Assembly: GCA_024291935.2 (NCBI GenBank)
Contig: CM044320.1
Location: 50,100,001-50,164,000 of the forward strand
DNA: 64,000 nt
Source of the DNA: Okapia johnstoni
Taxonomy: Eukaryota > Chordata > Mammalia > Artiodactyla > Giraffidae
Direction: 5' to 3'
The notes beneath the pieces are model-generated. The model saw only the letters and a list, made by a program, of their open reading frames with translations. It was not told the origin of the DNA and searched no databases. Of this stretch, positions 1 through 10,395 are shown one piece after another (within the stretch, counting starts at the first letter, position 1; each line of letters begins with the position of its first letter). The translations under genes were made by a program, and so were the position numbers.

Positions 1-345
1 CCGTGTCAGTTTTCTATTGCTATTTAATAAGCCACCCAAAGCCTACTGAGCTAATGGAATATCAGTCATTTATTTTGCTCAAAATCTGCAAGTTTTGCAG
101 AGTTCATTTGACAGGACAGCTTGTCTGTGCCAGATGATATGAGCTGGGGCTGCACAACTGAGAGAAAGAGGACTCACTTTCAAAATGGGTCACTTACTTG
201 GCTGGCAAGTTGGCACTGGCTGAGAACTGGGCTAACTCTATGGGCTATTGGTCTTGTTTATTCTTCATGGACCGCTTGGGTTTTCTTTTGATAAACTAAC
301 TGGATTCTGAGAGTGGGCATTCCAAAAGAACCAAGTGGAGGCTGT
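1..345. repeat. Decayed ancient mammalian interspersed repeat (family unsure)
   Basis: The opening reads like the start of a widespread old mammalian LTR/MER-type repeat: a 'tattgctatttaataagcc' stretch, then 'tcatttatttt' and a GC-richer part with 'ggctggcaagttggcactgg'. It is heavily diverged and may begin left of the window. I cannot name the family. No coding potential is seen. Confidence 0.3.
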
Positions 346-405
346 ATCATTTTTATTACTTAGCCTTAGAAGTTCCCATTATCACTTATACTATAGTCCC
401 AAATC

Positions 406-1044
406 CTGTCACTTCATGGAAAATAAATGGGGAAACAATGAAAACAGTGAGAGACTTTATCTTTTTGGGCTCCAAAATCACTTCAGATGGTGACTGCAAC
501 CATGAAATTAAAAGACACTTGCTCCTTGGAAGAAAAGCTATGACCAACCTAGAAAGCGTATTAAAAAGCAGAGACATTACTTTGCCAACAAAGGTCCATC
601 TAGCCAAAGCTATGGTTTTTCCAGTAGTCATGTGTGAATGGGAGAGCTGGACTATAAAGAAAGCTGAGCACTAACAAATTGATGCTTTTAAACTGTGGTG
701 TTGGAGAAGACTCTTGAGAGTCCCTTGGACTGCAAGGAGATCCAACCAGTCCATCCTAAAGGAAATCAGTCCTGAATATTCACTTGAAGAACTGATGCTG
801 AAGCTGAAACTCCAATACTTTGGCCACACAATGTGAAGAACTGACTCATTTGAAAAGACCCTGATGCTGGGAAAGATTGAAGGTGGGAGGAGAAGGGGTC
901 AACAGATGGTTGGATGGCACCACTGACTCGATGGATATGAGTTTGAGTAAGCTCTGGGAGTTGGTGATGGGCCTGGAAGCCTGGCGTGTTGCAGTTCATG
1001 GGGTGGCAAAGAGTCAGACTCGACTGAGTGACTGAACTGAACTG
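406..1044 (+). mobile_element. BovB (RTE LINE), 5'-truncated 3' part
   Basis: This is the last part of BovB ORF2 plus the 3' end, ending in a run of short 'actga' repeats as BovB tails do. It is bounded by 'atagtcccaaatc' (393-405) and 'atagtcccaagtc' (1045-1057), a 13-base TSD with one mismatch, so it is a separate 5'-truncated insertion. The ORF2 remnant is open from 438 and hits a stop at 672, where other copies here read through. It cannot make protein. Confidence 0.9.
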
Positions 1045-1057
1045 ATAGTCCCAAGTC

Positions 1058-2600
1058 TACCAGATTCAAGGGGAGAGAATATGAATCCTACTTCTTGATG
1101 GAACGAGTGCTGAAGTCACTCTGTAATAAGAGAATATAGGATGGCAGATACTTTTGCTGTTCTTTTTGGAAAATAAAATCTGCCACAGTCTTCCCTCTGG
1201 TCACTATGATTTATATCCTTTTCCTGGATGCCCAAACATCAGCCCTTTACTGCATGAACTCCCAGTCTAGGTTTAGGTATGTGTGAGTCTTCCTGGTACA
1301 GTTCTTATAGTATATATAGGTCCTTAACAACCTTTGCTCTTGGCAGTGATGACCTATGAACTAAAGAGACAAATTGCCACTCTCCTCTTCTACACACTCA
1401 ACATTTAAGAGTGGGAAAGGTATAGGAAAACCACAATTGACACTCCCATTCAAACACAGGGAAAATAGGCCACACAGACATCTCTAGTTTGTGGCAATTC
1501 TGAATGTAATCAAGCACAGTTCCTTGATTAAGCCTTAGGACAATGGAGTAGTAATTGTTTTCTGTGTCTTTTGGTTCTACCTTCTGAGTCATTCTTCCTA
1601 TTCCATAAAAAGTAACCCATGTTTAAATTTGGCTATCTTTCTCACTTGCTTACTGTCTATAAAAAGTTAGGGGCCAAATTTTGTTTCATATTATCTTTTT
1701 CCTTCTAGTTAAAATTGAAATATTTTCCTTTAAAACTTTGTGGACTTTCTTTGTTTCAATTAGTACTCCATTCCATTAGGCAAAAGCTTATATTCCAGAA
1801 AAGATTTTCTCTGCCTTGTGCTCCTTATGAGACTTTTATGAGACAATGTCCTTCAGGTTCTTAGAAACCCTATTATTCAACAGGGAGGATGTATGAGGCT
1901 TTCTTTAAATCCTTAGAGGGTCATTGTTGGTTTGAAGTTTCTATGCAGCACTACAGCATATTACTATGGTATAGTTCTTACACAGTATACTGTGTAAGAA
2001 GCTGTGTTACTTCTTATAACCTTCCCCTTTATGGAAAAGTGTTACTGAAGTCACACTATAAGAAGAAATTCTTACAGATATATTTTGGAAAATATAAACT
2101 TCAGCAATGCCTGAGTTGTTTGTTGTTTATTAAGTGAAATAAGAGTTCATTTGCTTGGGTATATAATTTTTCCCAGTTGCATTCAATCATCTGGAATCAG
2201 TATGAAAGAAACCAGTTTGCTCAACTGACATATTAATTTATAATGATTGATGGTCTTTGCACTTTGGGCTGTAATTGTAAATTCTAGAGGTGAGAGAGTC
2301 CGGAATTTAAAATGGAAGATGTTTTTTGTTGTTGTTATAATGGATGAATATTAGAGCCAGAGAAATTTCTATTCCAGTTCTAGATAGAACCTTTACAAGT
2401 GAACCCCACAAAATTCCCCTGCATAAGCACCATAGCAGGTAGAAGAGAGTGCCAACATAACTGTCATCTGGCTGGATGAGGAGACAGTTCAAGTCTTTTT
2501 TGTCTGTTGATTCCATTAAGATGTACCTTAGGTTTTGCCTGGATCTAATTTCTTCCAAGTCTCTCATTCTGCTGTACCTAGCTTCTCCTTTTCTTCTCAG
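1058..2600. other. Unassigned AT-rich DNA
   Basis: No repeat family or convincing exon is recognised. The one structured element is a perfect 26-base palindrome at 1975-2000, listed separately. Short open frames here are within chance expectation. Confidence 0.5.
1975..2000. repeat. Perfect 26-base palindrome
   Basis: The half-site is 'ttcttacacagta', followed immediately by its exact reverse complement with no spacer. It lies in otherwise unassigned DNA and is not part of a recognised repeat. Confidence 0.9.
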
Positions 2601-2694
2601 GATGAACTTAGTTCACAAACTTGGGGGAACTTACTGGACTCTCTTGGTGTTCCTGATGTTTTCCCTTTGTTGCTAAGTCCTTTATTAACTAAAG
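2601..2694 (+). CDS. Candidate internal exon, unidentified gene
   Basis: A pyrimidine-rich tract ending 'cttttcttctcag' runs into an open 94-base segment ending 'aaag' before 'gtagca', a plausible acceptor and a weaker donor. The frame starting at the first base gives 31 codons plus one base (phase 1), opening DELSSQTWGNLLDSLG and continuing with a leucine- and proline-rich part. I do not recognise the protein. It cannot join directly to the exon candidate at 49554: the leftover G plus CC would be followed by TAA. The peptide looks more protein-like than the neighbouring frames, but a chance splice-site pair is quite possible. Confidence 0.25.
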
Positions 2695-2774
2695 GTAGCA
2701 CTTGTAGAAAAGGAGACTTTTCTTGATGTGCATGAGTCTTTTAGAGGCCTTCATATTAAACTGTACCCTGCAGT

Positions 2775-3430
2775 TCCTTACTCAATAAACATTCATTGAG
2801 TGCCTCTGGTGTTCTAGGTCTTGTGCTGCATGTTGCAGAAGTAGAGTGAAAGGTACAAGTCCTGATAGGAACTTAGAGGGTGTTACAATTAAGAGTAATA
2901 AGTTCAATGATAGAAGTGAGCATGAGGTACTCCAGGAGAGTAGAATAGGAGGAAGTGAGTGAAGGCTTCCTGGAGGATCTGGTGCCTTATTTGAGCCTCA
3001 AAGAAGGAAGAGTTAGATGAATAAATGGGAAATACGTGGCTGTCTAGGTCAGGGAATAGTGTGTGCCAAGATCCAGATGTGTGGAAGAACACACTGCATT
3101 CACAGACTATGCCCAATTTAGCGTAGTTAGAACATAGAATGAGACTAGAGGAAAATGCATAAAAAACGAGAAGTGACATGCTGAGGTCTGAATTTCACTT
3201 GACAGCAGAGTCAAACCACTGACAGACTTTAAAGAGGGACAAGGCATAATGAGGTTTTGTGTTTTACAATGATCTCTCTGGAAACAATATGGGGGGATTG
3301 ATTGGGCAGATACGTAACTAGAAGCAGGAGGATTAATTAGGAGGTCAACACGCAGTCTCAGCAGAAAATAATTATGGCCAGGACAAAGGCAGTGTTAATG
3401 AAGAGGGGGAAGAGGGAAGAAAGCTGAGGA
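2775..3430 (+). repeat. Ancient LINE-like repeat (L2-like class)
   Basis: It starts with 'ataaacattcattgagtgcc', the standard opening of a very common old mammalian repeat. It follows that repeat's order: a 'tcctggaggatctggtgcc' block, a 'gtgtgccaagatccagatg' block, then 'tgatctctctgg'. It is diverged with many small gaps. Related copies lie at about 27.48, 51.13 and 60.2 kb. The exact family is uncertain. Confidence 0.5.
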
Positions 3431-3704
3431 GTATGTAGGAGTGAAGCTCATACCTTATCCCCTTGGGATTCTGCCATTTGGAAAATAGTAGGCAAGGGAA
3501 CTGAGGAGTTATATCTTAGGGAATATATTCTACAGTTTTTGGTTAACTGTGCTGGATAACTTGGCTCAGTTTTACAGACAAAATTAGGATCTCTGTACGC
3601 ACAGGAAATGCGTTCTGAAGCTTTTCCTGGAGAAGAAGAAAGAGAGAGGACTAGAGAGAGAAAAGAGAGAGTGGAAGGATGGCCAGGTCTTTGGAGGGAC
3701 TGTT

Positions 3705-4112
3705 GTTAGTTGATTTGTGCCCCTTTCTTTCCCCCCTTGCAAGGGTATGTTGGAACCCTTAGTACTCCTAGTACTCAGAATGTGACCTTATTTGGAGAAG
3801 CAGAGACAGAGTCTTTATACAGATAATCAAGTTAAAATGAAGTCTTTAGGTGGAAACTAATCCAACATGACTCATTAAAAAAAGGGGCACATAGAGACAT
3901 GGAAAGAAGAAAGATGATGTAAAGAGACACAGGGAGAAGATGGTCATCTAGAAGCCAAGGAAAGAGGCCTGGAACAGATCTCCTCAGCAGGAACCAGTCC
4001 TGCCAATAGCTTGATTTTGGACTTCCAGCCTCTAGAATTGTGAGAAAACATATTTCTGTTGTTTTTTAGCACATTGTTAGTAGCAGCCCGAGTAAACAAA
4101 TACGGGGATTGT
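3705..4112 (+). mobile_element. MLT1-type (MaLR) LTR
   Basis: It matches the MLT1/MaLR pattern in order: 'atgttggaaccct', 'tgtgaccttatttggagaa', a 'tccaacatgactcat' block, 'gacacagggagaagatgg', 'ttggacttccagcctctag' and 'ttgtgagaaaacatatttctg'. It is an old solo LTR with no internal region beside it. GA-rich low-complexity DNA (about 3630-3675) precedes it. Confidence 0.75.
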
Positions 4113-5854
4113 AACTGAGGACACAAACTCAAGACCTAGATGGGAGGGGTGAATTAGAATGCCGAGGCCTATGAGGACAAGTCGTGCCTGGCCGTGCTTA
4201 TCTCAGAGGCTACAAAGCTTGAGGGTCTCGGTTGTAACTGGCAATGTCATTCATTGGTATGGAAGATGAATTTTCTCAGAAAATCAGTTAAGTATGGATG
4301 TTAGTTTCCTTTCTGTGGTCACTTGTTAACAAATTTATTAACTAGATGAGCTAGTACAAAACAGGTCTCATCTGACCAAGGAAAAAAAATTTTTATCATA
4401 CCAACTGGTTTAATTTAAATATGAAATCAACTTATTAGTAAATCTATATTAAACGAAAATTTACAATTCAACCAGAAAATGAAGGATACTCTCTGCAAGC
4501 AGCATTTTACTCTTGCCTCAGTGACTACAGATTTATATGGAATAAAGAATAATATTGCTCTAGTACTAGGCTCATTAAATAAAGATTAACAGAAGTACAG
4601 TCCTTGCTTGACAAATTTGCTAAGACTCATGTTTACTCAGTCAGTATTGAATCTATTTATTTCCCTTAATGCATAGAGCAAAGGACCTTACATAATCATA
4701 GTGGTGACTCAGTTACATAAATGAATGAATCATTAAATGAGTGAATGAATGAATGAATATTATCCTTAAAAGAAAATGGCTATAATGGCAGGAAAATCCC
4801 TTATGAAATAGTCACATGCCATCAAAGATACTGTTTTCTTATCTGTCTTTCATTTAATTTTAACCTTCACCGGGGAATTTTTCCATTTTTGGTTACTAGG
4901 CAACCTGTTATTTTGAATCACTTAGTATAGGATTTGCTCGCTATGGATGCTCAATAAATCCATTTTGATTAATGAGCCATTTACAACACCACCAGTGAGG
5001 ACTGTTTCCAGTCCTGTTGCAGGAGAATAGATGATCTCTGATAAAAAGGACACAATCAATAGTCCCATGCCAGGATAGTGCAGGTCTCAGTTACCTTTAT
5101 TCAATTTGCTAATGTGCTCACTGGACTATGGTCAACCTGAAATGAAAATGTCATGTGGTGAATAATCTTCCACACCTCACTACACCTCCCTCAGTATCCT
5201 GAAATGGGTTGTAGTGTGAGGGTGATTTATACCAAACTATTTTTTGAAATGGTGAACTTTTCTTAATTCTAATGCCAAATTTTTGAAACTAAAGGAATTC
5301 AGACTGGACCAAGACTAATGTTTATCTCTGCAAAGCAAGTAGGTAGTGTAAACATGAGTTCTGTGAGTATATTTAACTCATTTAGGAGAGCAAACTGTTT
5401 TTAAGCCCCTTGGAAGCAATTCTTTAACGTACAAATACTGGCTTTGCTGATAAGAACCACTTTTATCAGACAGCAATTATTTATTTGGCATTTGCTCTGT
5501 GCTCAGTGATGTCTTAGCCATTTATCAAGGCAGATCTCTCCATGGTAAATATGTAATCCAGTGTTAGTTTATAGAAGGGCAAAGAGAGGAAGCTAGGGCA
5601 GCAGTACCTGCCATAAAATCCTGGTAAATTAGCTCTTCTTTCATCCATACAGACAGTTTACTAATTTGAATGTAGTCAACTCAATTGGATCAAATTGGTG
5701 GAAACTTGCTATATTTGGAAAACAACAACCTAAACAAAAGGAAAATTATTCCTTTTTTTCTCAAATCAATTTTACTTGTTCTATATATGAATAACATGAA
5801 CTATAAACTTATAAGATCTCTAACAATACAATGAACTCTCATTAAAGTGATTAT
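4113..5854. other. Mostly unassigned DNA with a GAAT microsatellite
   Basis: The only clear repeat is a short imperfect (GAAT)n run at 4720-4758, following an L2/MIR-like 'tttactcagtcagtattgaat' stretch. A weak MIR-like segment is possible near 5465-5615. No exon is convincing. Confidence 0.45.
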
Positions 5855-5865
5855 ATGGGGGATAT

Positions 5866-6075
5866 GGGACTTCCCTGGTGGATCAGTTGGTAAAGAATCT
5901 GCTTGTAATGAAGGAGATCCAGTTTGATCCTTGGGTCGGGAAGATCCCCTGGAAAAGGGCATGTCCAGAATACTCCAGTATTCTTGTCTGGAGAATCCTA
6001 TGGACTGAGGAGCCTGAAGGGCTAAAGTCTATAGGGTCAGAAAGAGTTGGACACGACTGAGGCGACTGGGCACAC
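5866..6075 (+). mobile_element. Bov-tA SINE
   Basis: The tRNA-like head begins at 'acttccctggtgg' with 'gatcagttggtaaagaatct' and 'gtttgatccttgggtcggga'. The Bov-A unit follows, ending 'gttggacacgactgagg'. Imperfect TSDs flank it: 'atgggggatat' (5855-5865) and 'atgggagatat' (6076-6086). Confidence 0.85.
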
Positions 6076-6236
6076 ATGGGAGATATAAGCTCTTTATGAT
6101 GTCATGTATGGTGTCCTGTGGAATAGGGACTCTCTAAAGTGTCAGAAACTATATAATAATGAGTCGAACATTCATTAATTCATGAATTCATGCTCACCAA
6201 ATTCAACTAGGCCCTCCACACTGCATCATTGCACTC

Positions 6237-6312
6237 TTTGTGTGTTAGTCTCTCAGTTGTGTCTGACTCTTTCTGACCCCCATGAACTGCAGCCCAGTAT
6301 CCTATGGACTCT
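6237..6312 (-). mobile_element. Truncated Bov-A fragment
   Basis: The stretch 'gtgtgttagtctctcagttg' and 'catgaactgcagccc' is the 3' part of a Bov-A unit read in reverse. The rest is missing. Confidence 0.6.
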
Positions 6313-6339
6313 CAGAAGATGGCCTCATATTTTAATTAA

Positions 6340-6540
6340 CAAGGAAAGTGGAGACAACAAGGACCTACTGAATAGCACAGGGAACTACATTCAATATCTT
6401 GTAGTAGCCTATCATGGAAAAGAATATGAAAAAGAATATGTATGTGTATATATATGTATAAATAACTGAATCACTTTGCTGTACACTTCAATCTAACACA
6501 ACATTGCAAATCAACTACACTTAAAAAAGTGGTAAAAAAA
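6340..6540 (+). mobile_element. L1 3' UTR fragment
   Basis: The sequence 'gaatagcacagggaactaca', followed by 'aatatcttgtagtagcctat' and 'tgaatcactttgctgtacac', is the common cetartiodactyl L1 3' UTR. It ends in an A-rich tail. Only the last 200 bases or so are present. Confidence 0.75.
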
Positions 6541-6770
6541 GAAAATCAGAGTCATCAGGTGAAAGTTTAATGTCCTCCGTCAAGTCTACAACTGCCCCTA
6601 CACTCTTCTCTTGCCTGTTCCTCTTAAAATAGAGGGTATTTTTCTCCTCCCATAGATTAGTTCCAACCTCTATGCTCCATGCCTCTGCCTTCCGTAAAAT
6701 ATGACCCTTTCATTCATTCCTTCTCTCTCCTGTATTTTTAATTGTTTTTTTTCACTTCCTGAGTCAAGTA

Positions 6771-7279
6771 ACATTTTTTTTTTAATAAATTTATTTATTT
6801 TAGTTGGGGGCTTATTACTTTACAATATTGTAGTAGTTTTTGCCATACATTGACATGAATCAGCCATGGGTTCACATGTGCTCCCCCTCCCGAACCCTCC
6901 TCCCACCTCCTTCCCCATCCCATCCCTCTGTGTCATCCCAACGCTCCATCCCTGAGCATCCGTCCCATGCATAGAACATGGAATGGTGTTCCGCTTCACA
7001 TATGACAATATACATGTTTCAATGTTATTGTCCCAGAACGTCCCACCCTCACCTTCTCCCTCAGAGTCCACAGGACTGTTCTATGCATCTGTGTCTCTTA
7101 TTCTGTCTCACATATAGGGTTACCATTACCATCTTTCAAATTCCATATACATGCATTAGTATACTGTATTGGTGCTTTTCTTTCTGGCTCACTTCACTCT
7201 GTATAATGGGCTCCAGTTTCATCCATCTCAATAGCACCGATTTAAATGTATTTTTTTTAATGGCTGCGTAATATTCCAT
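6771..7279 (-). mobile_element. Bovine-type L1, 5'-truncated, antisense
   Basis: A poly-T start, then 'atttattttagttgggggct', 'tttgccatacattgacatga' and, at the far end, 'ctggctcacttcactctgta' and 'taatattccatca'. This is the 3' end of bovine L1 read in reverse, cut off abruptly at about 7279. No clear TSD is seen. The body is C-rich where the sense strand is G-rich, as usual for this L1 3' UTR. Confidence 0.85.
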
Positions 7280-7280
7280 C

Positions 7281-7850
7281 ACCTCAGAGAACCTCCAATA
7301 GCTGAGGGAAGACAAACACACCACTTGCTGAGCAGGGGTGATCCAGTCATCCAAGCCACAATCTGAATGATGACAAAGATTCCATTCCGGAATCCCAGCA
7401 TATGCTCGGGAAGGTCCATCTGTTTGCCACCAGTGCTGTCCAAGGCCTGAAATGGAAGTGCAAGTTGGTAAACAATACCCCAAAATTTGTCACTGAAACC
7501 ATCTGCTCATAAACGAACTCATTTCCTTAAAAGCTGCTCACCACCCTAAATAGCATTTCTGAAAATCCTAGAGAAGGTATACTCACTGAATTGTGCAGGA
7601 CCCAATAAGTCCCTTTCCCCCGACTCCAATCCTTCTACCTGCCTTTTGTCTTTAGAAAAACTTTAGTCAAAGAATAAATTTAATCAGAGAAGTGAGAAAG
7701 TGTAAAAGCAAAGGAAAATAGTCAAAAGGACAAAAATAATATTAATTAGTCAAAGCCAAGGAACCTTAATTTCAGTCCTCAAGATTATAAGAAAATTTCT
7801 GATCATATCCATTGAACTGTCTTGTAGATATACTGAACCCAACCAGGTTT
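7281..7850. other. Unassigned DNA, possibly endogenous-retrovirus internal remnant
   Basis: It lies between an L1 end and an LTR-like stretch. No open frame with recognisable retroviral motifs is visible, so calling it the internal part of the neighbouring LTR element would be inference from position only. Confidence 0.25.
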
Positions 7851-8330
7851 AAAGAGTTAATACACGATGACAAAACTGCTACCATGACATAAGCTTCTAG
7901 ATTCTGATAGCTGTCTCAAAGATATGGGAATAAAACTGACTCCGGAACTGACAATAAAGTTGAAGCTTAATCAGACCACCGCATGAACCATTTCACGATT
8001 TACTGTTAGAGCTGATTGTGCTATTTCTGCATGTAGCCCCATCTTCTTCCTATACATCCCTGAAACTCTTGCCCACTGATTAGCAGTGGTGGGGAGTGCC
8101 CCCACCCCTCTCTGTTGCCAAGCACTCTGAAATAAAACATACTCCTTTACCACCAACCTTCGCCTCTTTATTGCCCATCAGAGCAGTGAGCAAGTTCGGA
8201 CCCCACCACTTTTGATAATCAACACCATGGAGACAGTATACGGGTTGGAGTGCAGTGACCATAACTGATGGGGGTGTCCTCACAACCACACTTATTCTTT
8301 TAAACACAGAGTTTAATAATAAGGTTTAAA
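7850..8330 (+). mobile_element. LTR-like sequence of an old endogenous retrovirus
   Basis: The order resembles a ruminant class I-type LTR: a block with 'gtagccccatcttcttccta', then 'tctgaaataaaacatactcc' holding a poly-A signal, followed by 'ttcgcctctttattgccc', as R/U5 sequences do. Exact ends and family are uncertain. No matching second LTR was seen, so it is a solo or fragmentary copy. Confidence 0.45.
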
Positions 8331-8629
8331 ATAAAGTTCCAAGTGCTAAGGGAGGCAGGGGATCTTCTCTGTGATCTCTGATGCTGAGGAACCGCTCAGG
8401 CAGACCATACAAGTAATAACCTACCTTGGGCCCTCTAGACTGATGACAGGAAACTGAGTTGTGGATACCTACAGCCTAAGATCTTCATAAAATCCCAGGG
8501 AGAACCCGTGCCTACTCACACCATGGGCACATTTTCAATCAGGACAGACCACAGAGGTCCTGGCTCTCTTTTTCCCCTGGTAAGAAGATTTTAAGTGTAA
8601 ATGTAAACATCCTTTGCTGTTTTTGTCAT

Positions 8630-8844
8630 GTAGTCCTTTTAAGTCGTGTCCGACTCTTTTGCAACCCCATGGACTGTAGCCTGCCAGGCTCCTCTGTCCA
8701 TGGGATTCTCCAGGCAAGAATACTGGAGTGGGTTGCCATTCCTTCTCCAGGGGATCTTCCCGACCCAGGGATCGGAACGCCACTCCTCCAGCATCTCCTG
8801 CATGGCAGGCGGATTCTTTACCACTGAGCTACCTGGGAAGCCCC
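8630..8844 (-). mobile_element. Bov-tA SINE, antisense
   Basis: A complete Bov-tA read in reverse: the Bov-A unit from 'aagtcgtgtccgactctttt' to 'gggttgccattccttctcca', then the tRNA-like head ending 'accactgagctacctgggaa' and 'gcccc'. Confidence 0.9.
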
Positions 8845-8845
8845 A

Positions 8846-10077
8846 TAGGCAGCTGAAAACTCCATCATTCAATTCTCTGGGCTGGGTGCCGAAACTGAAT
8901 ACATGCTCAGCTTGAGAGAGAAGTGTAATTTCAGGTTTATTGAAAATTTTACACCAACATTGATAAGTATTGCAAACAATGTCAAAAAGATTCTGACCTT
9001 GCATACTCCAGCTTCCTTGTCCCAATACTTGAGGTGGATTTGAGGTGCATTCTACATATCCTCTCCCATCATAACACTCCCTCCATGAATAACTTTAGGT
9101 TGCCCCTAGTGCCCTCCAGCTAGATCATCCTCCCTCTTAATTGCTAACTTTACTTCCTAAGTTTCACTTCCCCCACACACTGCTCTCTAGGGTTCCCTCT
9201 CCAAGTAAACTATTATATTCACAAGTTTTGTCTCAGGGTCTACTTACTTGGAAAGGCACACATAAACACCGTATACAGAAAAATGCATTTAACTTACTCT
9301 CATTACTCAAATGGTTTGGCTGGAAGTAAGAATATAAGGCCTCCAAATTATTTTCACCCCCACCAATATTTGAAAGATAGAGCCTATAACCATTATTTTT
9401 CTCTTGGGTGTGACTCTGCTAGCATTTTTGATATATAAGGTCTCTGTGTGTACATTTTCTGAAACGGACCCTAGACAGACCTGTGGAATATAAATATCAC
9501 ATTCCAGCTGGCCTTGGGTCATGTCCTTCCTCTATTGAGTGGAAGTAACATCAGGATATGGAAAAGTAATGGAATGTATGGGAAACAGTAATATGAAAGT
9601 CTGTATAACTCACCTCACAGTAGCTAAGGAAATAAAACTTCAAACACGGTGGCTCCATTTTGTCCTCATGTATACACTAATCCTGGATTGGGCTTTGCCA
9701 TTCTCATGTCTGTGGATATGATTATGTAAGAAAGTAGGGGTCAAAACCCAATAAGTTTGGAGCTCTCCAGATTTGTGAAACCATTGGAGATGCATGGAGA
9801 GTGGCCCCCTGTCAGGGCACAGAACTCTGTTCCTTTCCTCAATACCTGGGCCTATGCATTTTCCATCTGGCAGTCCTCGCAATATATTCTTATAAAAGTT
9901 ATTACAAATAAAACTGGTTCATCCTACCACTAAAAAACCCTCCTGTTTTGATGGTTAAGAAGCAAGAGACCACTGGGGAGAAACTACTTAAATTTACCAA
10001 TCAAGCAATGGTATTTAACTCATGATAAAATTACAGTATTGGAGAGTTGAATCTTATTCACCTCTAAACCTAATATA
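8846..10077. other. Unassigned DNA
   Basis: No family named with confidence. The stretch near 9180-9245 ('gtaaactattatattcac', then 'gttttgtctcagggtctac') resembles the end of an old mammalian LTR-like repeat. No exon is supported. Confidence 0.35.
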
Positions 10078-10395
10078 GCTTCCTGGGTAGCTCAGCTGGT
10101 AAAGAATCTGTCCTGCAATGCAGGAGACCCCAGTTCAATTCCTGGGTCAGGAAGTTCCCCTGGAGAAGAGATAGGCTACCCACTCCAGTATTCTTGGGCT
10201 TCCTGGTGGCTCAGACGGTAAAGAATCTGCCTGCAATGCAGGAGACCTGATTTGATTGGGCAGATCCCCTGGAGGAGGACTAGCAACCCACTCCAGTATT
10301 CTTGCCTGGAGAATTCCATGGACAGAGAAAGCTTGATGGGCTATAGTCCATGGAGTCCCAGCAAAGAGTTGGACATGACTGAGCGACCACAGCAC
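10078..10395 (+). mobile_element. Composite Bov-tA: two tRNA-like heads in tandem
   Basis: A first Bov-tA (10078-10192) is cut after 'ccactccagtattctt'. A second, near-complete copy follows at once, starting 'gggcttcctggtggctcaga' and ending 'gacatgactgagcgaccac'. Either one inserted in the other or this is a composite subfamily. Confidence 0.8.

Noticed and set aside
8639..9025. 128-codon open frame on the minus strand
   Set aside because: Its centre is a Bov-tA read in sense orientation, which is often open for 60-80 codons. The rest is unassigned DNA, so no gene is implied.
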